Below, piece after piece: positions 1 to 7,432 of a stretch of DNA of 64,000 nucleotides. Each line of letters starts with the position of its first letter. Within the stretch, counting starts at the first letter, position 1. The stretch lies in the NCBI RefSeq assembly GCF_018614195.1, contig NZ_JAGGOT010000033.1:1-64000 (forward strand), given 5' to 3'. This DNA is from Streptomyces sp. ISL-43. Its GTDB lineage: Bacteria > Actinomycetota > Actinomycetes > Streptomycetales > Streptomycetaceae. The position numbers and the translations under genes are program-made. The notes beneath the pieces were generated by a model. That model had not been told where the DNA came from. It ran no database searches and saw only the letters and a program-made list of their open reading frames with translations.

Positions 1-22
1 CCAACCTCCGTGGACAGAACAC

Positions 23-586
23 CTAGCGCGCTACGCGGTAGCGAAGGTAGACGACTCTCGAGCTGAAGGTGCGGGTCTCGACGAGTTCGAGATCCACCCG
101 GCGCTCGCGCTGGGGAAAGTACGGAATGCCACCGCCGACCAGCACCGGGTAGACCCTGGCCCGGTACTCGTCGATCAGACCCAGCGCGGCCGCCTCGGCG
201 GCGAGAGTCGCGCCGCCGATCGCGATGTCGCCCTCACCCGGCTCCGCTCGCAACCGCGCGATCTCCTCCGCCAGGTCGCCGGAGGCCAGGCGGGCATTGC
301 CCTGCACCGCCGACAGCGTGGTGGAGAACACCACCTTTGGGAGCGGCTTCCAGATCGAGGCCCACTCGAGCATCGAGTCGTCGAGCGATGGGCCCTGGTC
401 GGCGGTCTCCCAGTACAGCATCGTCTCGTACAGCCGTCGTCCCAACAGGTGGACGCCGACCTCTCGAATCTCGTCGGTGACGAAGCGAAAGACCTCCTCG
501 TCGGGCGCCGTCCAGTTGAAGCCGCCGTCCGGCCCGACGATGTAGCCGTCGAGCGAGACGCCCATCGAATAGGTCACGCTGCGCAT
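23..586 (-). CDS. Dihydrofolate reductase-fold (RibD C-terminal type) protein
   Basis: A 187-residue cytoplasmic protein that opens with MRSVTYSMGVSLDGYIVGPDG, the usual N-terminus of RibD_C/dihydrofolate-reductase-like proteins (first strand plus the SLDG nucleotide-pocket loop). Later segments such as HLLGRRLYETM and GDIAIGGATLAAEA match the NADPH-binding part of this fold. Members are small NAD(P)H-dependent reductases; the substrate here is unknown and it is not a canonical folA. The ATG at 586 is preferred because GAGGAGG lies just upstream. The reading frame stays open for another 81 codons upstream, but that part is low-complexity and overlaps a 7-bp tandem repeat. Stop is at 23-25. 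Confidence 0.85.
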   Translation of the reverse strand: MRSVTYSMGVSLDGYIVGPDGGFNWTAPDEEVFRFVTDEIREVGVHLLGRRLYETMLYWETADQGPSLDDSMLEWASIWKPLPKVVFSTTLSAVQGNARLASGDLAEEIARLRAEPGEGDIAIGGATLAAEAAALGLIDEYRARVYPVLVGGGIPYFPQRERRVDLELVETRTFSSRVVYLRYRVAR

Positions 587-905
587 CAGAATCCCTCCTC
601 GGTGACGGGTTCGACAGTACGACCGCCGGACGCCGGACGCCGGACGCCGGACGCCGACCGCTGACCGCCGGACCCCGCAGGACGCATGGCGACTCGCGGG
701 ATCCGGGCCGGGGCACGCCGGGACGGCCATGCCCAGAAGGAACCGCCTTAGCCCAGGAGGACGACCTCGCGCACATTCCGGTCGGGCCCGGAGCCCGACC
801 GGAACCACGTGTGCCCGGACGATGACCAAGCGCTGCCACGGGTCACTCCGGCCTGCACCGAACCGGCAGTCAAGGATCCAGTGGGCCCCTCTCGGGGACG
901 ATGCC
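587..905. repeat. Intergenic stretch with a 7-bp tandem repeat
   Basis: No convincing gene lies between the reductase start and the end of the sensor kinase gene. Positions 624-656 hold about 4.7 head-to-tail copies of CGCCGGA, 38 bp upstream of the reductase start codon. The rest looks like ordinary intergenic DNA. Open frames here show no recognisable protein features. Confidence 0.7.
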
Positions 906-1985
906 CTACGGCGTGTAGGGAAGCCAGACCGTGACGAGGAGACCGCCGGCGGGGCGGGGGACGAGGTCGAGGGTCCCGCCGTGGGCGCGGACGATGCTCT
1001 GCACGATGGCCAGGCCGAGGCCGACGCCGGCGTGCTCGTCGGTGCGTACGCGTTCCGTTCCGCGCTGGAAGGGTTCGGTGAGGGTTGGTACCAGCTCCGG
1101 TGGGAGCCGGCGGCCCGTGTTCTCGACCCGCAGCACGCTCGTGTCGCCGTGTGCCTCGGTGTGGATCGTCACGGTGCCGCCGGCGGGGAGGTTGTGGACG
1201 ATGGCGTTCTGGACGAGGTTCGTCACCATCCGCAGCAGAAGCTCCGCGGAGCCGCTGGTCTGGGCCGCCCCGCCGGTGACGTCGAGCGTGATCCGGCGCT
1301 GTTCGGCGAGGGGAAGCAGCGTTTCGGCAGCTTCTTCGCCGATGAGGGAGAGGTCGATGCTCTCACGGGTGAAGTTTCCGCGGTCGCCCCGGCTGAGCAG
1401 CAGGAGGGCCTCGGTGAGGTCGATCGCCCGCGTATTGACGACGTGCAGGCGTTCGATGAGCTCACCCCGGTCCCGTGTGGGGTCCTTGCGGGCGACGTCG
1501 AGGAGCGCCCGCGAGATAGCCAGCGGGGTGCGCAGCTCGTGGGAGGCGTTCGCGGCGAACCGCTGCTGCTCGGCGACGTGGGACTCGAGTTGTTCGAGCA
1601 TCGAGTCGAACGCGTCGGAGAGTTCACGGAACTCGTCCTGGCGGCCCTTCATGCGGATCCGGTGGGACAGCGACCCGTTCCCGGCGATCCGTGCCGCATC
1701 CCTGATCTGTGTGAGTGGTGCGAGCATCCGGCCGGCGAGGATCCATCCCCCCAGGAGGCCGAACACGAGCAGGCAGGCCAGTGCCGCGGCCGCGGCGGGG
1801 GCGAACATGCGCACGAGGAGGTAGCGGTTGGGTGCGACCCCGAGAAGGCCCTGGGAGTTGTCGGGCACGTAGCGCAGCAGGAACACCCACACCACGGCCA
1901 GCATGAGAGCGCCGGCGACGAAGAGGAATCCGGCATAGCTGAGGGTGAGTTTCAGTCGGGCGCTGAGCCCTGGGGTTCTATGCAT
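906..1985 (-). CDS. VanS-like sensor histidine kinase
   Basis: A 359-residue membrane sensor kinase. Two transmembrane helices (about residues 17-38 and 62-84) flank a short extracellular loop, followed by a HAMP linker, the dimerisation/phosphoacceptor box ASHELRTPLA with His149, and a HATPase domain with the N-box NAIVHN and the G-box GVGLGLAIV. The N-terminus and kinase core closely resemble VanS of Streptomyces coelicolor from memory, which senses glycopeptides and phosphorylates VanR. The start codon overlaps the end of the regulator gene by 8 bp, so the pair is translationally coupled. The signal it senses cannot be read from sequence. No vanHAX genes are present in the window. Confidence 0.88.
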   Translation of the reverse strand: MHRTPGLSARLKLTLSYAGFLFVAGALMLAVVWVFLLRYVPDNSQGLLGVAPNRYLLVRMFAPAAAAALACLLVFGLLGGWILAGRMLAPLTQIRDAARIAGNGSLSHRIRMKGRQDEFRELSDAFDSMLEQLESHVAEQQRFAANASHELRTPLAISRALLDVARKDPTRDRGELIERLHVVNTRAIDLTEALLLLSRGDRGNFTRESIDLSLIGEEAAETLLPLAEQRRITLDVTGGAAQTSGSAELLLRMVTNLVQNAIVHNLPAGGTVTIHTEAHGDTSVLRVENTGRRLPPELVPTLTEPFQRGTERVRTDEHAGVGLGLAIVQSIVRAHGGTLDLVPRPAGGLLVTVWLPYTP

Positions 1986-2694
1986 GCGTACTGCCGGGGT
2001 CGCTGGTGGCCCTGCCGGGGGCGACGGTGTCCATGCGGGTGTCGATCCGGTAGCCGACGCCGGGCACCGTGGCGATGATCCATGGTTCGCCGAGCCGTTT
2101 GCGCAGTGCGGAGACGGTGATGCGCACGGCGTTGGTGAGGGGGTCGACGTTCTCGTCCCAGGCCCGTTCCAGCAGCTCTTCGGCGCTGACGACCCCGCCC
2201 TCGGCGGCGACGAGGACTTCCAGCACGGCGAACTGTTTGCGGGTGAGCGCGACGTAGCGTCCGCCGCGGAAGACCTCCCGGCGGAAGGGGTCGAGCCGCA
2301 GGCCCGCGATCTCGCGGACCGGGGGCCGGGCGTACGCGCGCCTTCGGTCGAGCGCCCTCAGCCGCAGGACGAGCTCCCGCAGCTCGAACGGTTTGGTGAG
2401 GTAGTCGTCGGCGCCGAGCTCGAACCCGGAAGCCTTGTCGTCGATCCGGTCGGCAGCGGTGAGCATGAGGATCGGGATGCCGCTGCCGGAGGCGACGATG
2501 CGCCGGGCGACCTCGTCGCCGGAGGGGCCGGGGATGTCGCGGTCGAGGACCGCGAGGTCGTAGGAGTTGACGCTGAGCAGTTCCAGGGCGGAGTCGCCGT
2601 CACCGGCGATGTCGGCGGCGATCGCCTCCAGCCGCAGACCGTCACGGACCGCTTCGGCCAGGTAGGGCTCGTCCTCCACGATCAGTACGCGCAT
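1978..2694 (-). CDS. VanR-like response regulator (OmpR/PhoB family)
   Basis: A 238-residue DNA-binding response regulator. The receiver domain has the acidic pocket Glu7/Asp8, phosphoacceptor Asp51 (VLDRDIPG), Thr79 and Lys101 (LTKPF). The C-terminal winged helix contains LTRKQFAVLEVL and the recognition segment NAVRITVSALRKRLG. The sequence resembles S. coelicolor VanR through most of its length from memory. It lies second in a VanZ-VanR-VanS order and overlaps the kinase by 8 bp. It probably controls genes for cell-wall stress or antibiotic resistance; its targets in this genome are unknown. The C-terminal tail after the winged helix is not recognised. Confidence 0.9.
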   Translation of the reverse strand: MRVLIVEDEPYLAEAVRDGLRLEAIAADIAGDGDSALELLSVNSYDLAVLDRDIPGPSGDEVARRIVASGSGIPILMLTAADRIDDKASGFELGADDYLTKPFELRELVLRLRALDRRRAYARPPVREIAGLRLDPFRREVFRGGRYVALTRKQFAVLEVLVAAEGGVVSAEELLERAWDENVDPLTNAVRITVSALRKRLGEPWIIATVPGVGYRIDTRMDTVAPGRATSDPGSTHA

Positions 2695-2762
2695 GTCCGA
2701 AGCCTAAGCAGCACAACATATCGCCGACGTATGCGAAGACGTGTGCACACCCGACACGTGAC

Positions 2763-3467
2763 TCAGCCTGCCGGTGCCAGCGCGGGGCGGGGCTGGTCCG
2801 ACGGCGCCTCCGCCGTGGTACGCCACCAGCGGCGCGACGCCAGCGCGGCGAGTACGGCGCCGGCGCCGTTGACCAGTACATCGTCCACGGAGGACACCCG
2901 GTCCAGCCGCAGGACGTACTGTGCGGTCTCGACCAGGACCGAGCAGCCCGCCCCGAGCACCAGGATCCGCGGCACGGACGCCAGCGCCGCGAACCGCATC
3001 GGGGCGAAGAACCCCAGCGCCGCGAAGACCAGCAGGTTGCCGACGATCCCGACCGGCCCCATCGTGACCAGGTCCCGCACCGGTACCAGGCTCACCCGGC
3101 CGGGGACGGTGCCGGCCCCGGCGCCCGGCATCATGGTCATCCATATCCACGGCACCGTCCCGTGGACCATGCCCACCTCGGCCAGCGACATCCGCCACGC
3201 CGATGTGACACCGGCGGCCCGCCGACGGCGCGCCAGAGCCCACACCACCAGCGCGGCCAACGGCAGCGCGACCAACGTCATGAGCACCACACCGTTGAAC
3301 GTGTCGAAGCAGCCGTGCCACCGCCCGGCCATGCACATCGGAGCGGACATCATGAGCGGCCGCCGCACGACGAACGCGACGCTCGCCATGGCGAGGATCG
3401 CCAGGCCGAGGAGCACGACCCTGCGCGTGCGGCGGGGCGGTGCTGACGGGGATGCATCGTGGTTCAT
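2763..3467 (-). CDS. VanZ-family membrane protein
   Basis: A 234-residue integral membrane protein with several hydrophobic segments (about residues 18-34, 56-77, 90-115 and 130-205). The VanZ signature is present: GNLLVFAALGFFAP, then VETAQYVLRLDRVSSVDDVLVNGAGAVL spread over about residues 155-205. VanZ proteins give low-level teicoplanin resistance or alter surface properties by an unclear mechanism. The gene is on the same strand as the VanR/VanS-like pair with a 68-bp gap, so it may be co-transcribed with them. GGGGG just upstream of the ATG is the likely ribosome site. Linkage to a glycopeptide-type two-component system supports an envelope role. Confidence 0.8.
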   Translation of the reverse strand: MNHDASPSAPPRRTRRVVLLGLAILAMASVAFVVRRPLMMSAPMCMAGRWHGCFDTFNGVVLMTLVALPLAALVVWALARRRRAAGVTSAWRMSLAEVGMVHGTVPWIWMTMMPGAGAGTVPGRVSLVPVRDLVTMGPVGIVGNLLVFAALGFFAPMRFAALASVPRILVLGAGCSVLVETAQYVLRLDRVSSVDDVLVNGAGAVLAALASRRWWRTTAEAPSDQPRPALAPAG

Positions 3468-3673
3468 GCCCCCATTGGAGACGGAGGGCCGTTGCGGTGG
3501 CGTATGCGATTTTCGATACGCCCGCGATACACGGAATCCCCGGCATCAAGGAACGGACGCAGCTGGCATGGAGATGCTCCCGCCGCTGGTGATCGCGCCA
3601 ACCCGGCTACTGGCAATGCCCTGGTCCGCCGCCGCAGTCCGCCGCTGCGTGGGCTCCGGCGGCGGCCGTTTCG

Positions 3674-3985
3674 GTAATTCGACGCGTCAGGGGGGTCGAG
3701 GGCTTCCAGGCTGCCGCTGAACTCGCCGGCGGCAGTCACACCGCCAGAAGGGTAGACACAGTTTCCGGCCACACCCACCGGACACGGCATGTCGGACGCG
3801 GCGAGCAGGTAGCGGGGTGCCGGTACCGGGGGCAGATCTGTCCATGCGTTGGAGGCGGGGTTGTAGGACTCCACCGTGCCGCTGGAGCCGGCATTCTGGC
3901 CGCCGACGGCGTACCCGCACGTGCCTTGTTGCCCCGGCGGACAGGGGGCGGCAGCGGCGCTAGGAGTCACCCTGCCCGTCGGCAT
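3674..3985 (-). pseudogene. Kelch-repeat protein remnant
   Basis: About 100 codons encode kelch-type blades: CPPGQQGTCGYAVGG, then VESYNPASNAWTDLPPVPAPR, a blade-spanning CPVGVAGNCVYPSGG and SLEALDPP. Kelch blades normally occur in sets of five to seven in secreted or lectin-like proteins; only about two remain here. The frame then runs into unrelated low-complexity sequence toward 3464, and no signal peptide precedes the blades. It is best read as a truncated remnant of a larger kelch protein lying between the VanZ gene and the propeller gene. It could still be expressed as a short peptide, but no start is well supported. Confidence 0.6.
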
Positions 3986-4071
3986 CGGGCACCGCCGGGA
4001 CCTGCGGTTTCGCTCGCATACGATGACGGAGATTTGGGTGCATCCGACAGGGATGCTTCAGGGGGGGAACC

Positions 4072-5382
4072 ATGGCGAGTTCAGATCGTTTTGACCTGTC
4101 CGGGGACTGGGGACAGGTGTTCAGCGGGGCCGCACTGCATCACGGAACGGCCATGCAGTCGATGGCCGTGGACCCGGTGACCGGTGACATTTACATCGCG
4201 CAGCTGCAGAGCGGGGTCGAGGGTCCGACGGGCTCGAGGGCTCTCGGGAACTTCTGCATCAACCGGGTCGATCCGTGGACCGGCGTGCGCAGCGAGTGGA
4301 TGCACCTCAACGGCTTCGGGCACGGATACCAGATCGGCGCGCAGCACATCAACGGCAGGACCCATGTGTGGACGGAGGCTGGTCCCATCGTGGACGAGTA
4401 CGGCACACACGTCACCCGGGTTCCGTTCTCCCCCAAGCGGACGATCGAGATGACGACCACCGAGAAGGAGTTCAGCACGCCGTTCCGGCCGACCCTCGCG
4501 GAGTACCCCGGCGCCCTCGCGTACTCGTGCGCGCCGACCGTGGACCCGATCCATCACCGGGTCACGATCCGCTTCAAACTGAAGAGGCCGGTCGCCGGCG
4601 GTGGCACCGAAGACCTCGGCTGGTTCTACGGCCAGTACCCGATCGACCCGGTCAGCGGCAATGCCGGCAGCAACCTCATCCGGTGGGCCCAGGTCCCACC
4701 GAAGGAAGACCCCCGGGTCGCGCACATGTACGGCGTCGGCTACCAGGGATTCGCCTCCAACGGCGACCACCTCTACATCTACACGGGCGACATGAGGCCT
4801 GAGGACAACGTCCACATCACCGTGGGCACTTGGCCGCCGGAGAACAAGGGCCGGCTCGTCGACATCGTCAAGCAGCACATCACCGCCGTGCCGACGCTGG
4901 AACGCCGCGAGCCCGAAGGCCTGGCCGTCGCCAAGGTCGGCACGGAGGCCCAGCTTCTCTTCGGCTTCAGCGGCAACAACGAGAACCCGCGCGCGGCGAC
5001 GCTCTGCTCTTACTCGACCGCCACGTCGCAGGGCGGGGTCAGGGTCTACGCCGACTGGGCCAACCTCGCACTCAACGGCGTCACCGCGCAGGGCGGTGTG
5101 CCCCCGCAGGGACGGCTGGTCGAGGTGGCCGACGGATTGCTGCTCCAGCTACGCGGTTCCTTCACCTGCGGCCTGACCTCCGACACTCTCGTCGCCAAGC
5201 TTCCTCCGCAGCTTGTTCCCAGGGCGACGGTCCGGGCGAGCGTGCCGCGCAACATGTACTACGGGCACGGGGTGTGCCAGGCGGTGGTCACTCCCGCCGG
5301 CGAGCTGCAGATCCACGGACCCACCGAGACCAACAAGGTCACCTGGGTCGACCTCGACAGCTTCTCGGCCGCCTGGCGCTGA
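4072..5382 (+). CDS. TagC-like / phage receptor-binding-type beta-propeller protein
   Basis: A 436-residue protein. Residues about 6-335 resemble the propeller annotated in Streptomyces as teichoic acid biosynthesis protein C and found in phage P68-type receptor-binding proteins: FDLSGDWGQVF, then LHHGTAMQSMAVDPVTGDIYIAQ near the N-terminus, and repeated NGRTHVW/GDHLYIYTG-type strands. The last 90 residues form a separate domain that ends ITWVDLDSFSAAWR-like (VTWVDLDSFSAAWR). No signal peptide is visible, unlike many relatives. The ATG follows a strong AGGGGGG ribosome site. The next gene encodes a Tat-secreted copy of the C-terminal domain. The function is unknown; a carbohydrate-binding role on cell surfaces is plausible. 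Confidence 0.7.
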   Translation: MASSDRFDLSGDWGQVFSGAALHHGTAMQSMAVDPVTGDIYIAQLQSGVEGPTGSRALGNFCINRVDPWTGVRSEWMHLNGFGHGYQIGAQHINGRTHVWTEAGPIVDEYGTHVTRVPFSPKRTIEMTTTEKEFSTPFRPTLAEYPGALAYSCAPTVDPIHHRVTIRFKLKRPVAGGGTEDLGWFYGQYPIDPVSGNAGSNLIRWAQVPPKEDPRVAHMYGVGYQGFASNGDHLYIYTGDMRPEDNVHITVGTWPPENKGRLVDIVKQHITAVPTLERREPEGLAVAKVGTEAQLLFGFSGNNENPRAATLCSYSTATSQGGVRVYADWANLALNGVTAQGGVPPQGRLVEVADGLLLQLRGSFTCGLTSDTLVAKLPPQLVPRATVRASVPRNMYYGHGVCQAVVTPAGELQIHGPTETNKVTWVDLDSFSAAWR

Positions 5383-5504
5383 CGCGCGCCCACCGGCCCG
5401 ACGCCGGCCACCCGGCCGCCGACCGCGAGCCGACCACGGGGGCGCTCCGCTCCGCCCCGATTCGCCTCTCCCACGTCTCCACAGACCCCCTGAAGGGTTC
5501 CACC

Positions 5505-5969
5505 ATGTTCACGCCGCCCCGCACCAGCCGCCGAACGCTGCTCACGGCCGGAGTAGCCCTCCCCGCCGCCGCCCTCTCCGCGCCGCTCCTCGCCTCGCCG
5601 GCCGCGGCCGCCGAACCGTTCGAGAGCGGTGTCGTCGTCCAATGGAAGCCGGTCACCCTGGCGTCCGACATCACCGTCGAGGGTGCCCACCCCCAAGTGC
5701 GCGTCGTACGCGTCGCGGGGACGGAGTTCCTGCAGCTCCGCGGGACGATCAAGGGCTCCTTCACGGCCGACTTCCAGCTGGGAACGCTCCCGGATGGGGT
5801 GACCACCCCGAAGATGACCCGGGGCGTCTGCCCCCGCAACAGCCACAACGGCCTGAACACCTGCCGCGTCGAAGCCGACATCCGGGGAGTGATCACCATC
5901 CTCGGAGCCCGGCCGGAGAGCCCCATCACCTGGGTCCAGCTGGACAACTTCTCCTCCGTCATGCGCTGA
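5505..5969 (+). CDS. Tat-exported protein sharing the C-terminal domain of the upstream propeller protein
   Basis: A 154-residue protein with a twin-arginine signal (TSRRTLLTAG, then a hydrophobic run ending at an Ala-rich cleavage region near residue 36). The mature part (about 118 residues) has FLQLRGTIKGSF, CPRNSHNGLNTC and a C-terminal ITWVQLDNFSSVMR. The same landmarks, in the same order, occur at the end of the 4072-5382 protein (LQLRGSF, VPRNMYYGHGVCQ, VTWVDLDSFSAAWR). The two genes are 122 bp apart on the same strand. This suggests duplication of a small beta-rich domain, one copy fused to a propeller and one exported alone. The family has no function I can name. Confidence 0.75.
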   Translation: MFTPPRTSRRTLLTAGVALPAAALSAPLLASPAAAAEPFESGVVVQWKPVTLASDITVEGAHPQVRVVRVAGTEFLQLRGTIKGSFTADFQLGTLPDGVTTPKMTRGVCPRNSHNGLNTCRVEADIRGVITILGARPESPITWVQLDNFSSVMR

Positions 5970-6385
5970 CCCGGCCGAGACCGGTAGCCAGTCGGTGGAC
6001 GATCACCCCGGGCTGCGTCCGGACGCAGCCACGGACTGACGTCACCGGCCAGGACCAGGCGACCGTCCGCAGCCACACGTGGGCCTTGAGGCATTCTCTC
6101 GGGGCCCATGTGGTCATGCCGGCTTGCCTGTGGCGGCCCGCCCGGATCTCCTTCGCACGTCGCTCCGGCCGGGCCTGCGCCTCGGCTGAGCCGGCGTAGC
6201 GCCAGTAGGGACACCGAGCGGACCTTCCGCCACCGGGGTCGGGCAAGAGGCCCTCCTCGGGCTAGCCGAGAACTGCCCGATCACCCGATCACCCCGTCAC
6301 CCCATCGTCTGCGAGCCCGCCGCATAGCGACGAGTGCGTGAGTGAGCGACGAGTTTGGCCCCGGAGTGTGTGGCCCCTGGCTCGG
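5970..6385. other. Intergenic region without a supported gene
   Basis: About 415 bp after the exported protein gene. Open frames here are short and lack recognisable domains or ribosome sites. A run of GATCACCCGATCACC-type short repeats occurs near 6278-6302. Nothing else is visible. Confidence 0.6.
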
Positions 6386-6535
6386 CTAGTCCGCACCCGA
6401 TGCTGTCCCCCGAGGGGGCATCCGTCCAAGTTCCCGACGCTCCACACACGCCTTGACGAAGGCGACGACGATGCCCACGCCCGCGGGAAGGACCACACCG
6501 AAGAACAGCAGCATGACAATGATGTAGTCGCCCAT
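6386..6535 (-). CDS. Small single-span membrane protein (49 residues)
   Basis: A short frame on the minus strand encodes MGDYIIVMLLFFGVVLPAG at the N-terminus, continues through a second hydrophobic stretch GIVVAFVKAC and ends in a basic and small-residue tail. The ATG at 6535 is preceded by AAGGTGAG at a sensible distance. The protein would span the membrane once, or as a tight hairpin. Its start lies only 15 bp from a 31-bp palindrome (6550-6580), which looks like a repressor operator. No family is recognised. Support comes from the hydrophobic pattern, the ribosome site and the operator; expression is not proven. Confidence 0.5.
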   Translation of the reverse strand: MGDYIIVMLLFFGVVLPAGVGIVVAFVKACVERRELGRMPPRGTASGAD

Positions 6536-6549
6536 GACCCACTCACCTT

Positions 6550-6580
6550 CTTGAACGCATTCAATATGAACACGTTCAAG
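6550..6580. promoter_or_regulatory. 31-bp palindrome, candidate TetR-type operator
   Basis: The arms CTTGAACG (6550-6557) and CGTTCAAG (6573-6580) are exact inverted repeats. The inside is also nearly symmetric (CATTCA ... TGAACA), giving two adjacent 14-bp TTGAA-type sites. TetR/AcrR-family repressors of actinobacteria often bind such TTGAA(N)TTCAA elements. It sits across the 5' untranslated region of the 49-residue membrane protein, so binding would block its transcription. The repressor is not identified. Confidence 0.6.
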
Positions 6581-6589
6581 ATAGAAGCC

Positions 6590-7251
6590 CTGCGGCCGTT
6601 CGTAAAGCCGGATGCTGCGGCAGGTGGCGACGACACATCAGCAGAAGCCTCTGGCTCGCGGTTGCTCAGTGCGCCACCCGTCGTCGCCACCGGCCACCTC
6701 CCGCGCCCTGACCCGCTCTCGCACCGACCTACTCGTCCCGTCGCTGAACAGCCGAACCGCCCACGACAGCACCCCGGTGACGAGGTTGTGCGTGGTGGCG
6801 CGGCGGGAGGTGTACGCGAACGACCTCGGACAGCCGTCCAGCCTGGTTGGGGTGACGGCGCGTTCGAGTCCGCCGTTGGCGAAGGGGAACCGGGTGCACC
6901 GCAGGTTCTCCGGTTCCGTGACACGTATGCCAGTTATTGCAGGAGGGGCTATGGCCGGGAGCTCATCGGGCCGGGGTGCGCGCGCGTCTTGAGATCGGCG
7001 AGCATCCGCTGCGCGACGTTCCACTGGGAGCCAACGCGCCGGTGGCGCATGGAACGCGCAGGAAGCCTTCGAGGGCTCCGAGTTGGTGTTCGCTGCGGCC
7101 GACGGCAGTTGGAGTGCCCTCCGGCCCTGGGGATCATGACGCTGCCCTGATCGGTTCGATCCTTGACGCGACGCGGACTGGGTTGCCGCCGGTGGAGGTT
7201 GGCGGCGGCGGTGCGGGTACGCCGCGGCGGGACGTCCGCGTCCACCCGGTC
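6590..7251. other. About 660 bp without a supported gene
   Basis: Frames on both strands are open here, as is usual in very GC-rich DNA, but none shows a domain, signal peptide or convincing ribosome site. One plus-strand stretch near 7066-7137 reads EGSELVFAAADGSWSALRPW in one frame and could be a decayed gene end. It is too short to call. Confidence 0.5.
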
Positions 7252-7319
7252 GCCTGAACACGAACGGCGGTCCTTGCCATCCGCGATCGGATGGCAAGGA
7301 CCGCCGTTCGTGTTCAGGC
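7252..7319 (-). terminator. Perfect 32-bp inverted repeat, likely terminator of the collagenase gene
   Basis: The arms 7252-7283 and 7288-7319 are perfectly complementary over 32 bp with a CGAT loop. The repeat lies 114 bp past the collagenase stop on the minus strand. Streptomyces terminators often lack a U-tract, so this would fit, but the stem is much longer than usual. It could also serve transcription from the other side. Confidence 0.75.
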
Positions 7320-7432
7320 CCCGGTGGCCGGCAGCGCCGGTGCGGCGGGGCCCTCCTTGCCGAGCGGATCCCTGTTCAGCGGATCCTCGTTCGCCGAAGC
7401 CCGGCCGGCTCGGCCGGCCCCGGCGGACCGGC

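Noticed and set aside
23..829. Longer reductase gene starting at 829
   Set aside because: The extra 81 codons are low-complexity and include the 7-bp tandem repeat; a strong ribosome site marks the ATG at 586.
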